From positions 2,577,501-2,641,500 of the forward strand of contig NZ_CP066308.1 of NCBI RefSeq assembly GCF_016406105.1: a stretch of DNA of 64,000 nt, read 5' to 3'. Of this stretch, positions 1 to 9,489 are shown piece by piece (within the stretch, counting starts at the first letter, position 1; every line of letters begins with the position of its first letter). This DNA comes from Brevibacillus composti. Its GTDB lineage: Bacteria > Bacillota > Bacilli > Brevibacillales > Brevibacillaceae. A program made the translations under genes and the position numbers. The notes below the pieces were generated by a model. That model was not told where the DNA came from, ran no database searches, and saw nothing but the letters and a program-made list of their open reading frames with translations.

Positions 1-865
1 GCTGCCGCAGCTGATGCACGGCATCCTCGATCTGGTAGTAGGCGCTCTGTACATTCTCCAGCACCGGCAGCAGTTGCTCCTCATAAGAAGAGATCCGCTC
101 CAGCTCGCTCATGGCATGTCCCAGCCAATCCAGGCCGCGCTGGTCCCCGTGAAGCGAGCGGTAGGCGTCCTGGATGCCGCTGAAAATTTTCTCGATGTTG
201 ATCCACTTTTTGCGCTGCAGGCTGAGCTTTTCGTCCTCGCCCGGCGTCAGGGAAGCCGCTTCGATCTCATTCAGCTGATATTGCAAGAGATCGATCCGCT
301 GGACCAACTCGCGCTCATTGCGAGACATCCGCTCCAAATCCTGCCGGGTCTTGGAGTAGCTGGCGTACAACTGGGCGTACTCTTGCTTGGCCGAACCCAA
401 GCGGCTCTCTCCGTACGAGTCGAGCCAGTGGATATGCTTGTCGGTTTGCATCAGCATATGCGTGTCATGCTGCCCGTGCACCGTGACCAGCCACGGCCCC
501 AATTCCCTCAGGATGGCCAGAGTGACCAGCTGGCCGTTGATGCGGATGATGCTTTTTCCCTGACTGGATATGTCGCGCCGAACGAGCAGCGTCCCGTCCT
601 GCTCCGCCTGTACGCCGAAGCTCTCACAGACGGAAAAAGCCGGATGGCCGGGCGGCAGCTCAAACAGCCCCTCCACTTCGGCCCGCGACTCCCCATAGCG
701 GACCAGGTCCGAGGAAGCCCGGCCTCCCAGGAGGAGCCCCAGCGCATCGATGATGATCGATTTCCCTGCTCCCGTTTCTCCCGTCAAGATGTTCAATCCT
801 TTTTGAAAGGAGATCGTGACGGATTTGATAATCGCAAAATTGCGGATGGAAAGCTCCAGTAGCAT
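1..865 (-). CDS. recN: DNA repair protein RecN, N-terminal part
   Basis: SMC-like ATPase that acts early in recombinational repair of double-strand breaks in the cytoplasm. The frame opens at an ATG at 865 and stays open to the window edge, so only about 288 of the family's usual 560-570 residues are visible. It begins MLLELSIRNFAI, has a Walker A GETGAGKS at residues 29-36, and a VHGQHD Q-loop-type motif near residue 130. A charged helical stretch follows, which fits the start of the coiled-coil arm. It is the last visible gene of the nadK-argR-recN group, 16 bases after argR, the usual order in bacilli. The C-terminal ATPase half lies outside the window. Confidence 0.95.
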   Translation of the reverse strand, partial: MLLELSIRNFAIIKSVTISFQKGLNILTGETGAGKSIIIDALGLLLGGRASSDLVRYGESRAEVEGLFELPPGHPAFSVCESFGVQAEQDGTLLVRRDISSQGKSIIRINGQLVTLAILRELGPWLVTVHGQHDTHMLMQTDKHIHWLDSYGESRLGSAKQEYAQLYASYSKTRQDLERMSRNERELVQRIDLLQYQLNEIEAASLTPGEDEKLSLQRKKWINIEKIFSGIQDAYRSLHGDQRGLDWLGHAMSELERISSYEEQLLPVLENVQSAYYQIEDAVHQLRQ

Positions 866-881
866 ACAATCCCCCCACTCT

Positions 882-1331
882 TTACAGCATTTCCCTGAGG
901 CGTTTGGTTACTTCTTCGGAGTTTTCCTTGGAGCGGCAGATAATCAGGATCGTATTATCGCCGCTGATCGTACCCATGATCTCTTCCCAGGGAAGATTGT
1001 CGATCAGCTCCGCAACCGCATTGGCATGTCCGGAGAGGGTCTTCAGCAGGATAAAATGGTCGGCGTGGTCCATGCTTACAAACGAGTCAACCAGCATGCG
1101 CCGGAGCTTTTGAATTGGATTGAATTTTTGTTCGACAGGAACTGAATACTTGTACCGGCCGTCGGGAAGCGGAACTTTCACCAAATGGAGTTCCTTGATA
1201 TCACGGGAAACGGTCGCCTGCGTCACGTTAAAGCCTGCTGCCCGCAGACGCTCGACCAGTTCATCCTGTGTCTCCACTTCATGACTGCCGATAATTTCAC
1301 GAATCCGGATATGTCGTTGTCCTTTGCTCAT
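882..1331 (-). CDS. argR: Arginine repressor ArgR/AhrC
   Basis: Hexameric arginine-sensing regulator that represses arginine synthesis and activates catabolism. The 149-residue product matches the family length. The N-terminal winged helix carries [18 protein letters not shown], the ArgR DNA-recognition signature. The C-terminal arginine-binding domain carries [15 protein letters not shown], with the GT.GDDT-like effector motif. An upstream in-frame start at 1376 would add 15 residues that do not belong to the family. The ATG at 1331 has a GGGAG at suitable distance and begins [14 protein letters not shown] like known ArgR. It starts 4 bases after nadK ends, so the two are co-transcribed. No ArgR box was identified nearby. 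Confidence 0.95.
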   Translation of the reverse strand: MSKGQRHIRIREIIGSHEVETQDELVERLRAAGFNVTQATVSRDIKELHLVKVPLPDGRYKYSVPVEQKFNPIQKLRRMLVDSFVSMDHADHFILLKTLSGHANAVAELIDNLPWEEIMGTISGDNTILIICRSKENSEEVTKRLREML

Positions 1332-1335
1332 GCGA

Positions 1336-2193
1336 TTACTCCCATTCCCCTTGTAATTTGGTTCGTATCGTCTCAAAAAAGGCGCCTTTTTTCCATTTGA
1401 TCAGCGGTGTCACAAACGGCGATTTGCGGATGAAAATCTGGTCGCCGCCCTCCAGCCTGCACCCAAACTGGCCGTCAATCGACAGCCCCATCTCGTGGTG
1501 GACCGCATCCACCTCGATGCGGATCGTTTGATGGGGGGACAGCACCATCGGCCGCGCCGTCAACGAATGAGGCGCTACCGGGGTCAAGAGCAGCATCTCT
1601 ACATTGGGTGCTACGATCGGTCCGCCCGCCGACAGCGAATAGGCGGTCGAGCCGGTCGGACTGGACACGATGACGCCGTCACCGCTGAAGGTCGCCACAT
1701 AGTTATCATCGAGATAGACCGCGCATTGAATGATGCGGCAAAACGAGCCTTTGGCAATCCCGATGTCATTCATCGCCGTGTAGCGGGCGAGTGTCTTCTG
1801 GTTGCGCACCAGTTCGGCATCCAGCATGGTGCGCTCTTCCAGATAGTATTGGCCGGAAAGCAGCTTGTCTACAGCGTGCGGCAAATCATCCGGGTCTGCT
1901 TCTGAAAGAAAGCCCAAGGTGCCGAGATTGATCCCCAGGATCGGCACGGAGCACCCCGCCAGGCGGCGCGCAATGCCCAGCAGCGTCCCGTCACCGCCCA
2001 ATACGCATAAAAGCTGTGCTGCCGAGCCGATCTCCTCCAGGCTGGTGCCGATATCTCCCCGGTCTACATAGGAGGCCATCTGTTCGTCCAGAAGAACTCT
2101 GGCCCCTCTGTCTTCCAACAGATAGACCAGTTCTCTGGCGACGATTCGCGCTTCCGGTTTTCCTTTATTTCCTACGATTCCTATCGTTTTCAC
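1336..2193 (-). CDS. nadK: NAD kinase
   Basis: Phosphorylates NAD to NADP in the cytoplasm. The 285-residue protein shows GGDGTLLG in the nucleotide-binding loop near residue 56, TAMNDIGI (the NE/D motif), and the glycine-rich [17 protein letters not shown] of the NAD-kinase fold. The chosen start is the GTG at 2193, giving [15 protein letters not shown], directly behind a G-rich ribosome binding site. The ATG two bases upstream is followed at once by TGA. A longer frame to 2238 adds 15 residues of no family resemblance. A terminator separates it from the dxs-tlyA pair upstream, so nadK-argR-recN probably starts from its own promoter in 2194-2280. Confidence 0.94.
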   Translation of the reverse strand: MKTIGIVGNKGKPEARIVARELVYLLEDRGARVLLDEQMASYVDRGDIGTSLEEIGSAAQLLCVLGGDGTLLGIARRLAGCSVPILGINLGTLGFLSEADPDDLPHAVDKLLSGQYYLEERTMLDAELVRNQKTLARYTAMNDIGIAKGSFCRIIQCAVYLDDNYVATFSGDGVIVSSPTGSTAYSLSAGGPIVAPNVEMLLLTPVAPHSLTARPMVLSPHQTIRIEVDAVHHEMGLSIDGQFGCRLEGGDQIFIRKSPFVTPLIKWKKGAFFETIRTKLQGEWE

Positions 2194-2280
2194 ATGGCCC
2201 CCCCCAAACTCGTTGGTTGGAAATCCTTTATTATTCAAGTATACATCTTTTTATGCATGAAGAAAGCCTGATCGCATGAG

Positions 2281-2316
2281 AAAAAAAGCCTCGACACGTA
2301 GATTCGAGGCTTTTTG
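2281..2316 (-). terminator. Intrinsic terminator after tlyA
   Basis: Stem GCCTCGA/TCGAGGC with arms at 2288-2294 and 2304-2310. A run of seven A at 2281-2287 gives a U tract on the minus strand. T residues on the other side make it potentially bidirectional. It ends the dxs-tlyA transcript 10 bases after the stop codon. Confidence 0.85.
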
Positions 2317-2325
2317 TCCCAGTTT

Positions 2326-3138
2326 TCACTTCAATTCCTCGTGAGCCTGACTGACAATCTCGCTCACCTGCTCTGGCCATTGCTCCGAAGTGAAGCCTCC
2401 ATCTGCCTTTTTTGCGTGAAGCAGGAACTCGATGTTTCCTTCCCCTCCCGTGATCGGCGAGTAGGACAGCCCTTCCAGGGAAAAGCCGAGCTCTTTGGCA
2501 AAGAGTCCTATGTCGATCAGGACTGATTCGTGAATGCGCGGATCGCGGACAATCCCGTTTTTCCCGACGTTTTCCTTGCCGGCCTCGAATTGCGGCTTCA
2601 CCAGCGCAATCACGTCGCCATCCGGCTGCAGGAAGCGGTACAAGACCGGGAGAATCAGCTTCAGGGAAATAAACGAGACGTCGATCGTAGCCGCATCCGG
2701 CCGCTCGTCTGTAAAGCTGTCCGGGTCCATGTGACGGAAGTTGGTCCGCTCCATCACGACCACGCGTTCATCTTTGCGCAGCGACCAGGCCAGCTGATTG
2801 TAGCCGACATCGATGGCGTACACCTTGCGCGCCCCGTTTTGCAGGGCGCAGTCGGTAAAGCCGCCTGTCGAGGAACCGATGTCCATCATCACCTTGCCGT
2901 CCAGATCGAGGGAAAAGACGCGCAACGCCTTTTCCAGCTTGAGGCCGCCTCGGCTGACGTAAGGGTGAAGCTCGCCTTTGACCGTGATGGCCACGTCTTC
3001 GCCGAATTTGGTACCCGGTTTGTCGCAGCGTTCCCCTGCGACCTGCACCAGGCCCGCCATGACGGCCGCTTTCGCTTTTTCTCTGGTTTCATACAATCCC
3101 CGCTCTACGAGGAGAACGTCCAGCCGTTCTTTTTTCAT
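2326..3138 (-). CDS. tlyA: TlyA-family rRNA (cytidine-2'-O)-methyltransferase
   Basis: Family of S4-domain 2'-O-methyltransferases acting on ribosomal RNA; the Bacillus orthologue is called YqxC. The 270-residue product starts with an S4 RNA-binding domain (residues 1-60: [15 protein letters not shown] ... [11 protein letters not shown]). The SAM-binding core follows, with [15 protein letters not shown] near residue 85 and [18 protein letters not shown] is the conserved catalytic-loop type motif. It overlaps the end of dxs by four bases (ATGA), so translation is coupled. The dxs-tlyA-nadK-argR-recN order is conserved in bacilli. Which rRNA positions are modified here cannot be told from sequence. 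Confidence 0.92.
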   Translation of the reverse strand: MKKERLDVLLVERGLYETREKAKAAVMAGLVQVAGERCDKPGTKFGEDVAITVKGELHPYVSRGGLKLEKALRVFSLDLDGKVMMDIGSSTGGFTDCALQNGARKVYAIDVGYNQLAWSLRKDERVVVMERTNFRHMDPDSFTDERPDAATIDVSFISLKLILPVLYRFLQPDGDVIALVKPQFEAGKENVGKNGIVRDPRIHESVLIDIGLFAKELGFSLEGLSYSPITGGEGNIEFLLHAKKADGGFTSEQWPEQVSEIVSQAHEELK

Positions 3139-5021
3139 GCCTCCACAACGCCCTTCGTCACTGGCAAAAACGAACGTACACGCACAGCGATTTGCTCAGC
3201 CGTAAGCCCGACTTCCTGCCGTTGTTCTTTCACGCTGCCGTGCTCCACGAAGTAATCCGGGATGCCTACAGACTGCACGCGGATATCGTAATAGCCTGCT
3301 TCGGCCAAAAACTCCATCACCGCGCTGCCAAAGCCGCCTGTCACCGAACCTTCCTCGACGGTGACCAGATCGTAGCCTTCCTGTGCCAAGCGGGACAAGA
3401 GCTCGACGTCCAGCGGCTTGCAGAACCGCGCATTGACCAGCATCGGGTGAATCCCTTCGCGGGCCAGCAGCTCGACAGCCTGCTCAGCGATTTCGAAGAC
3501 ATGGCCAAAAGAGAGGATCGCCACGTCTCTGCCTTCCCTGACGATTTCCGATTTGCCGATCGCAAGCGGCGCCAGCTCGTCGTCCAGCTTTACGCCGCGG
3601 ACGCTTAGGCGCGGATAGCGGAAGGAAATGGGGCCATCCTCGTAATCGACTGCCGTTTTCATCATGTGGCGTAGTTCGTTTTCATCCTTGGGCGCCATGA
3701 TGACCATGTTTGGGATGGCACGCATATAGGCGATATCGTAGACGCCTTGGTGCGTCTCGCCATCAGCGCCCACGAGTCCCGCGCGGTCAACCGCAAAGAT
3801 GACATTCAGCTTTTGCCGGGCAACATCGTGGATCAGCTGATCGTATGCCCGCTGCAAAAACGTGGAGTACACCGCATAGACTGGTTTCAGACCTTGCGTG
3901 GCCAAACCGGCGGCAAAGGTACAGGCATGCTGCTCGGCGATCCCGACGTCGAACAGGCGGTCCGGAAAGCGCTCTCCAAATTTTAGGAGGCCCGATCCAG
4001 CCGGCATGGCCGGGGTAATCGCTACGATGCGCTCGTCCTCTTCTGCCAGCTTGATCATCGTGTCGGCAAAAACAGAGGTGTACGTCGGCGAGGATTTTGG
4101 CGTGTCTCCTGACTCGATTTTGTACGTGCCGATGCCGTGCCATTTGACCGAGTCTGCCTCGGCCGGCGCATAGCCTTTTCCCTTTTTGGTGATCGCGTGG
4201 ATCAGGACTGGGCCCTTTGTCTGCTTGGCTGTCTTCAGCGTGTCCAGCATCAGCTCCAGGTTGTGCCCGTCGATCGGACCGATGTACGTAAAGCCGAGCT
4301 CTTCAAACAGGATGCCGGAAACCAGCAAATACTTCATGCTGTCCTTAAAGCGCTCCGCCAGATGAGCCAGCTTGCCTCCCACTGCAGGGATGGACTTCAG
4401 CAGATGCTCCAGCTCTTCCTTGGCGCGGCGGTAGTTGGTCGTCGAGCGCAGCTTGCCGAGGTAATTATGCAGCGCCCCTACGTTCGGTGCGATCGACATC
4501 TCATTGTCATTGAGCACCACGATCACGTCCTTGTCCTCGTGACCGATGTGGTTCAACGCTTCCAAAGCCATGCCGCCTGTCAACGCCCCGTCGCCAATGA
4601 TGGCCACGACATGGTTTTTCCCCTTTTTCAGGTCGCGGGCGGCGGCCATCCCCATCGCGGCCGACAAGGAGGTGCTGCTATGGCCTGTCTCCCATACGTC
4701 ATGCTCGCTTTCAGACATTTTCGGGAAACCGCACAAGCCTTTGTACTGGCGCAAGGTCGGGAACATATGGCGGCGGCCCGTCAGAATTTTATGTACATAG
4801 GCTTGATGTCCTACGTCCCAAATCAGCTTGTCTTCAGGGCTGTTAAACACATAATGCAAAGCGAGGGTCAATTCCACGACACCCAGATTCGGTGCCAGAT
4901 GACCGCCCGTTTTGGACAAGTTTTCCACAAGGAACTGTCGGATCTCCTCTGCCAGCGCATACAGTTCCGGCATTGAGCATTTCTTCAGGTCTTGAGGATG
5001 ATTGATGCTCGTAAGCAGCAT
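3135..5021 (-). CDS. dxs: 1-deoxy-D-xylulose-5-phosphate synthase
   Basis: Thiamine-diphosphate enzyme that joins pyruvate and glyceraldehyde 3-phosphate, the first step of the MEP isoprenoid pathway. The 628-residue length is standard. Visible motifs: [16 protein letters not shown] near residue 70, the TPP-binding [16 protein letters not shown] with downstream LNDNEMSI, the pyrimidine-domain [12 protein letters not shown], and [15 protein letters not shown]. The ATG at 5021 begins [16 protein letters not shown], typical of the family. It is coupled to tlyA by a 4-base overlap. ispA, which works later in the same pathway, lies about 1 kb upstream but is separated from it by pseudogene remnants. 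Confidence 0.97.
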   Translation of the reverse strand: MLLTSINHPQDLKKCSMPELYALAEEIRQFLVENLSKTGGHLAPNLGVVELTLALHYVFNSPEDKLIWDVGHQAYVHKILTGRRHMFPTLRQYKGLCGFPKMSESEHDVWETGHSSTSLSAAMGMAAARDLKKGKNHVVAIIGDGALTGGMALEALNHIGHEDKDVIVVLNDNEMSIAPNVGALHNYLGKLRSTTNYRRAKEELEHLLKSIPAVGGKLAHLAERFKDSMKYLLVSGILFEELGFTYIGPIDGHNLELMLDTLKTAKQTKGPVLIHAITKKGKGYAPAEADSVKWHGIGTYKIESGDTPKSSPTYTSVFADTMIKLAEEDERIVAITPAMPAGSGLLKFGERFPDRLFDVGIAEQHACTFAAGLATQGLKPVYAVYSTFLQRAYDQLIHDVARQKLNVIFAVDRAGLVGADGETHQGVYDIAYMRAIPNMVIMAPKDENELRHMMKTAVDYEDGPISFRYPRLSVRGVKLDDELAPLAIGKSEIVREGRDVAILSFGHVFEIAEQAVELLAREGIHPMLVNARFCKPLDVELLSRLAQEGYDLVTVEEGSVTGGFGSAVMEFLAEAGYYDIRVQSVGIPDYFVEHGSVKEQRQEVGLTAEQIAVRVRSFLPVTKGVVEA

Positions 5022-5317
5022 TGTGATTCCTCACTTTCCACTCGTACTCCGTCTGTTGAATATGCTGCAATCCAATTGATACGGATACCTGCTTCTTGTA
5101 GCTTGCTTCATTATAACGGTTTCTTGGTAAAAACTCCACTTTCATCTGATTCGGGATCAGCTCCCCAGCGATCTGCGGGGGAGGTGACTCCCTGGCAAAA
5201 AGGTGCAGGTTGACATAAAAAGAAGCTGCCCCGCAGTCATCTCAGACGTGTGGGACAGCTCCTTTCTCCTTATGGAAAACCGTATGATTTTGTCTGCAAA
5301 AAGCACCATGCTAAGAA
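5022..5317. other. Non-coding interval upstream of dxs
   Basis: About 300 bases with no supportable gene. It must hold the dxs promoter on the minus strand. It also contains the hairpin at 5217-5275 that would end transcripts from the decayed antiporter locus. No riboswitch signature was recognised. Confidence 0.6.
5217..5275 (-). terminator. Intrinsic terminator of the decayed nhaC locus
   Basis: Arms near 5224-5232 (AGCTGCCCC) and 5252-5260 (GGGACAGCT) pair with one wobble-type position. On the minus strand the hairpin is followed by CTTCTTTTTATG. It lies about 40 bases beyond the end of the antiporter remnant. Confidence 0.65.
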
Positions 5318-5766
5318 TCAAACGGATTCTAGCTTCATCTCCTGATGGGCAGACTCACCCAGCGTTCTTTCTGTTTTCTCCACATACGTGATTTTCCATC
5401 CAAAATGGCCGTAAATGATGGCGATGATTGGGCTGGCAAAGCAGAAAAAGGCAAAAGGTGCGTAGCTCAGCGAGTGAACCCCTAGAGTGGCGAACATGAA
5501 AGCGCCGCAGGCCAGGAGATTTGTCACGACACTGGTGCCCACCGTCGTCGATATCAAGTGGCCGGTCGTCTTCACCAGCTTTAGGATTGCGCGCACAATG
5601 CTCTCCAGAATTTTGGTTGTCTCCAATATCCCGCCATACGTCATCGCGACCATGATCAATCCACCTGGGGGCCGATGTTTCCGCTGCGGCTCCCCGCGAT
5701 GCCGTCTTTTAACGTGATGAAAGCTTCATCCACGGTGCCGTGATAGCTGTAATTAAAGACCACCCT
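5318..5766 (-). pseudogene. Remnant of NhaC-type Na+/H+ antiporter
   Basis: Only broken C-terminal pieces of a normally ~450-residue membrane antiporter remain. The intact stretch (5318-5659) reads MVAMTYGGILETTKILES and continues to SPIIAIIYGHFGWKITYVEK, the end of NhaC proteins. Between TTVGTSVVTNLLACGAFMFA two well-conserved family segments are missing, so an internal in-frame deletion is inferred. Upstream, in another frame, VVFNYSYHGTVDEAFITLKD resembles the segment of NhaC about 40 residues before the intact part, then hits a stop (TGA). The order of pieces matches NhaC, so this is a decayed gene, not a chance frame. Family assignment rests on recall of NhaC sequences. Confidence 0.7.
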
Positions 5767-5877
5767 GCGACGATGATCAGTTGGTCATCGATGATCTCAA
5801 ACTTCGATCCCGATCGCTGCCGTGATGGCTTCGGCTATATCCTGCGCTGTCTCTTTGATCTCCCACAAACTGGACAT
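5767..5877 (-). pseudogene. N-terminal stub of a sigma-54-type transcriptional activator
   Basis: An ATG at 5877 behind AAGGGAAGGTG opens IKETAQDIAEAITAAIGIEV, then a stop. Skipping one T restores EIIDDQLIIVAG. Together these read like the first ~40 residues of sigma-54-interacting activators that begin with a sensory domain (pattern I-AEAI...V-DV-I-D..L-RVAGTG). The rest (AAA+ and Fis domains) is absent; the sequence passes straight into the antiporter remnant. A deletion joining two formerly separate genes is inferred. The match is short and from memory, so confidence is moderate. Confidence 0.5.
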
Positions 5878-5942
5878 CTGGCACCTTCCCTTTCCAGATC
5901 ATGCGAACCTTATCATACACATCATTCTCCGCGAAACAAATA

Positions 5943-5969
5943 GAGAGCCCAATCGAACATTGGGCTCCC
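5943..5969 (-). terminator. Intrinsic terminator after ispA
   Basis: Perfect stem GAGCCCAAT/ATTGGGCTC at 5945-5953 and 5959-5967 with a 5-base loop. On the minus strand TCTCTATTTGTTT follows. It closes the folate/xse/ispA transcript about 30 bases after the ispA stop. Confidence 0.75.
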
Positions 5970-5995
5970 GTCACGGTATTGTTTTACCGCAGCTT

Positions 5996-6892
5996 TTATT
6001 TTTTGCGTTCGATGACGTAATCGGCCAGCGGTATCAGGGCCGAATTCCCCAAACCGACGTCCCGCAAGACCCCTTTGGCGTCGGAGACGAGCTGAAGCAG
6101 CCGCTGCTTTGACTCGTCCATGCCGAGCAGGGAAGGATACGTTGCCTTTTTCCGATCGGCGTCGCTCCCTACTGCTTTTCCCAGTTGGACCGCGTCTCCT
6201 TCTACGTTGAGGATGTCATCCTGGATCTGAAAGGCAAGTCCGATCATCCGGCCGTACCGGGCGAGCGCCGCCATCTGGCTCTCGGTCGCTTCCGCCAAAT
6301 AGCCGCCTCCGATCAATGCTGCAATCAAAAGATCTCCAGTCTTATGCCGATGGATGTACTCCAGCTCCTCCAGCGAGAGCTGTTTGCCCTCCCCTTCGAT
6401 GTCGGCCATCTGTCCGCCTACCATGCCTCTCGCACCAGCCCGCTTGGCGAGCTCGGCAATCAGGCTGACGACGGTTTCCGGCTTTACCTCCGGATGATTG
6501 GAATACGCCTCCGCGATCAGCCCGAATGCGCGCGTCAGCAAAGCATCGCCAGCCAATATCGCGGTCGCCTCGCCGTACACCTTGTGGTTCGTCGGCTTTC
6601 CGCGCCGCAGGTCATCATCGTCCATGGCCGGCAGATCATCGTGAATCAGCGAATAGGTATGGATCATTTCCAGGGCGGCTGCGTAGGGTATGCCTCTCTC
6701 AAGCGGCTTGTCCAGCGCTTCCAGAACGGCGAGGACCAGCATCGGCCGCAAGCGCTTGCCCCCTGCCATCAGCGAGTACGCCATCGACTCATACAGGGAG
6801 CCGGGCACGCCCTCCCGCTCCAAGAGGCCCTGCAGGTGTTTTTCTATGTAGAGCGTTTTTTCTTCCAAGTAGGAATGAAGGGTTGGCGACAT
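5996..6892 (-). CDS. ispA: Farnesyl diphosphate synthase (polyprenyl synthetase)
   Basis: Condenses isopentenyl diphosphate with allylic diphosphates to make farnesyl diphosphate for undecaprenyl and quinone synthesis. The 298 residues carry GGKRLRPML near residue 45, the first Asp-rich motif DDLPAMDDDDLRRG near 85-95, and the second motif FQIQDDILN near 225. The GKAVGSDADRKKATYP stretch is typical of the IspA group. It starts one base after xseB ends, so xseA-xseB-ispA is translationally linked as in B. subtilis. There dxs follows directly; here the pseudogene remnants at 5318-5877 intervene. Confidence 0.96.
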   Translation of the reverse strand: MSPTLHSYLEEKTLYIEKHLQGLLEREGVPGSLYESMAYSLMAGGKRLRPMLVLAVLEALDKPLERGIPYAAALEMIHTYSLIHDDLPAMDDDDLRRGKPTNHKVYGEATAILAGDALLTRAFGLIAEAYSNHPEVKPETVVSLIAELAKRAGARGMVGGQMADIEGEGKQLSLEELEYIHRHKTGDLLIAALIGGGYLAEATESQMAALARYGRMIGLAFQIQDDILNVEGDAVQLGKAVGSDADRKKATYPSLLGMDESKQRLLQLVSDAKGVLRDVGLGNSALIPLADYVIERKK

Positions 6893-6893
6893 C

Positions 6894-7148
6894 TTAAGCT
6901 TCTCCCTCCACGCGAAACGGCTTCTGCTTGAACTGCCCGTCCTCTTCGATCAATTGGGTGATCTTGGCTTCGATCGCGTCCAGCTTTTGGCCGCAGATGC
7001 GGGAAAGAGTGACGCCCTCCTGGTAGAGCTGGATAGATTCCTCCAGCGAAACCTCCCCCTCCTCCAGGCGATGCACGACCTCTTCCAACCGCTTCATCGC
7101 TTCTTCAAATTGGATGTCCGCTTCCTGCTCAGTCTTTTTTCGTGCCAT
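6894..7148 (-). CDS. xseB: Exodeoxyribonuclease VII small subunit
   Basis: Small subunit of the cytoplasmic single-strand-specific exonuclease ExoVII. The 84-residue product has the family core FEEAMKRLEEVVHRLEEG followed by LYQEGVTLSRICGQKL, two helices that pack on XseA. A longer frame from 7199 would add 17 residues inside the xseA coding region. The ATG at 7148, starting MARKKTEQE, fits the usual length. It overlaps the 3' end of xseA by 20 bases. Confidence 0.94.
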   Translation of the reverse strand: MARKKTEQEADIQFEEAMKRLEEVVHRLEEGEVSLEESIQLYQEGVTLSRICGQKLDAIEAKITQLIEEDGQFKQKPFRVEGEA

Positions 7149-8499
7149 CTCGCTTCTCCTCCCGGTATATCTGTTCCACGTGCGCGCTGGCGCTGCCATC
7201 TGTTAATCGTATCACGACTTCCTCACCTGGGGCAATTTGCTCCACGGATTTGGCCAATTGACCGGAAGCATCGTAGACGAGGGAAAAGCCGCGCTGCATC
7301 ACTTTGAGCGGACTCAGCGCATCCAATTGGGCGACGGAGGAGGCGAACGCCATTTTGCTCTTGTACAGCCGCTCCCTCATCCTCTCGTCCAGACGTTTGC
7401 GGCTCACCTGGACTGCCTGCCTGCGGCGCTCCAGCTGGTCCGTGAGCCGATACCGCCTGATCCTGCCTGCGAGATGCTGATACTGTTCCGTGCGTCTTCT
7501 CATGACCTGCCATATCGCTTGCTTCATGCGAAGGGACAGCTCGTCCAGCCGCTGCTCGGCTTCCTCGAGCCGCCGTCTCGGTCTGCGCATGGCGTAGGAT
7601 TGGACAAATCCGGTTAGCCGTTTGCGCTCCGCTTGGACCCGGCCGACAAGCGCCCGGGTCATCCGCGTCTCCAGCACTCTCACCCGCTCCACCCATTCCA
7701 GGTAATGGGGGACGGCCAATTCGGCCGCGGCGGTCGGGGTCGCCGCCCGAACATCAGCGACAAAGTCGGCAATCGTCACATCCGTCTCATGCCCGACGGC
7801 GGAGATGACCGGAATCGGCGAGGCAGCGATCGCACGGGCTACCTGCTCCTCATTAAATGCCCACAGCTCCTCGATGGAGCCGCCGCCCCGGCCGACGATC
7901 ATCACGTCGATGTCCGGCTGACTGTTCAGAATGCGGATCGCCGATACAATCGAGGCAGGCGCTTCCGTCCCCTGGACGACAGCCGGGGACAGGACGATTT
8001 CCGCTTGGGGATATCTGCGCCGAATGGTGGTGCAGATATCCCGGATGGCAGCCCCCGTCGGGGAGGTCACGACCCCCACCCGCTTCGGGAACTGCGGCAG
8101 CGGCCGCTTTCGCTCGGGCGCAAACAGGCCTTCCGCCGCCAGCTTTGCTTTCAGCTGCTCAAACGCCAAATAGAGCGAGCCGATCCCATCCGGCTGCATT
8201 TCCCGCGCATAGAGCTGGTAGGCGCCGTCCCGCTCATACGCGGAAATGGAACCGCGCACGATCACCTTGGTTCCATCCTTGGGGAGAAAGCGAAGAAAAC
8301 GGTTGTATCCTGCGAACATGACCACCTTGATCCGGGACTGGCTGTCCTTCAGGGTGAAGTACATGTGGCCGCTGGAATGGTGCGTATAGTTGGATATTTC
8401 TCCGCGCACCCAGAGATCTTGCATGCGCGGTTCCTGTTCCAGCACCTGTTTGATGCATCGGTTCAGGTCGCTGACTGAAAAAATCTGCCGATTCGTCAT
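7129..8499 (-). CDS. xseA: Exodeoxyribonuclease VII large subunit
   Basis: Catalytic subunit of ExoVII, which degrades single-stranded DNA from both ends. The 456 residues show an N-terminal OB-fold (LWVRGEISNYTHHSSGHMYF), the catalytic domain with RVGVVTSPTGAAIRDI, GRGGGSIEELWAFN and SAVGHETDVTIADFVADVRA, and a long helical C-terminal region. RGFSLVYD near the C terminus is also conserved. The ATG at 8499 starts MTNRQIFSVSDLN as in other bacilli. It lies 47 bases downstream of folD and overlaps xseB. Confidence 0.96.
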   Translation of the reverse strand: MTNRQIFSVSDLNRCIKQVLEQEPRMQDLWVRGEISNYTHHSSGHMYFTLKDSQSRIKVVMFAGYNRFLRFLPKDGTKVIVRGSISAYERDGAYQLYAREMQPDGIGSLYLAFEQLKAKLAAEGLFAPERKRPLPQFPKRVGVVTSPTGAAIRDICTTIRRRYPQAEIVLSPAVVQGTEAPASIVSAIRILNSQPDIDVMIVGRGGGSIEELWAFNEEQVARAIAASPIPVISAVGHETDVTIADFVADVRAATPTAAAELAVPHYLEWVERVRVLETRMTRALVGRVQAERKRLTGFVQSYAMRRPRRRLEEAEQRLDELSLRMKQAIWQVMRRRTEQYQHLAGRIRRYRLTDQLERRRQAVQVSRKRLDERMRERLYKSKMAFASSVAQLDALSPLKVMQRGFSLVYDASGQLAKSVEQIAPGEEVVIRLTDGSASAHVEQIYREEKRDGTKKD

Positions 8500-8546
8500 G
8501 CGTACCTCCCGTAGTGTTTCGTAATGGTTGAGACCGTGAAACGATT

Positions 8547-9401
8547 CTAGCGGGCCGCGAGATTTTTTGCCGCTTCGATCGTATTCTTCAGCAGCATCGT
8601 GATGGTCATCGGACCGACTCCGCCCGGTACAGGGGTGAGATAGCTGGCTACCTCTTTGACCTCATCGAAACGAACATCCCCCACCAGCTTGCCGGACTCG
8701 ATGCGGTTGACACCGACGTCGATGACGACCGCGCCCGGCTTGACATCCTCGCTGCCGATCATATGGGCCCGGCCAGCCGCTACGATCAGAATATCCGCCT
8801 GCCGGGTGTAGTGGCGCAGATTGACCGTGCGGGAATGGCACATGGTCACCGTGGCATTTTCCCGCTGCAAAAGATAGGAGACCGGTTTGCCGACGATATT
8901 GCTGCGGCCGATCACGACGGCATGCTTCCCTTCCATCGGCGTCCCCGTCTTCCTGATCATCTCCACGACGCCATGTGCCGTGCAAGGCAGCAGAGCATCA
9001 TAGCCGATCATCATATTGCCGACATTGACAGGATGAAAACCGTCTACGTCTTTTTCCGAACGAATCGCCCCGATCACGGCCTTTTCCGAGATGTGGGAGG
9101 GGAGCGGCAATTGAACCAAAATGCCGTGAACGTTCGGATTTTCATTAAGCTCTTCGATCATTTGCAGCAGTTCTTCCTCGCTGATCGAGGCATCCCGAAG
9201 CAAAATTTCCGAACGAATGCCCACCTCTTCACAACCGCGCGCTTTTCCTCTCACATAGGAGTGCGACGCGGGATCTTCTCCCACCAAAATAACCGTCAAA
9301 CCAGGCACAATTCCCTTGCGCTTCAGTTCTTCCACTTCACTGGCCAGTTGTTCGCGGATGTCCTTCGCGATTTCTGTACCGTATAAAATCGTAGCTGCCA
9401 T
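8547..9401 (-). CDS. folD: Methylenetetrahydrofolate dehydrogenase/cyclohydrolase FolD
   Basis: Bifunctional enzyme interconverting 5,10-methylene-, methenyl- and 10-formyl-tetrahydrofolate with NADP. The 284 residues contain SYVRGKARGCEEVGI (Tyr and Lys of the cyclohydrolase site near 50), VQLPLPSHI, DVDGFHPVNVG, and the NADP-binding VIGRSNIVGKPVS. PVPGGVGPMTITMLL closes the protein as in the family. It sits between the TsaD-like gene and xseA, the normal bacillar position after nusB. Its supply of one-carbon units connects with the glycine-cleavage genes found elsewhere in the window. Confidence 0.97.
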   Translation of the reverse strand: MAATILYGTEIAKDIREQLASEVEELKRKGIVPGLTVILVGEDPASHSYVRGKARGCEEVGIRSEILLRDASISEEELLQMIEELNENPNVHGILVQLPLPSHISEKAVIGAIRSEKDVDGFHPVNVGNMMIGYDALLPCTAHGVVEMIRKTGTPMEGKHAVVIGRSNIVGKPVSYLLQRENATVTMCHSRTVNLRHYTRQADILIVAAGRAHMIGSEDVKPGAVVIDVGVNRIESGKLVGDVRFDEVKEVASYLTPVPGGVGPMTITMLLKNTIEAAKNLAAR

Positions 9402-9489
9402 GGCGGAAAGCCCTCCTTCTTTTGAATCCCTTCTCTAAGTGTACCGATTCAAAGAGAATGTGTAAAGGCGAATTTTTAAGAGGGAGAAA

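Noticed and set aside
14-862. Plus-strand 282-codon frame at the window start
   Set aside because: It is antisense to recN, which has a clear Walker A and N-terminus.
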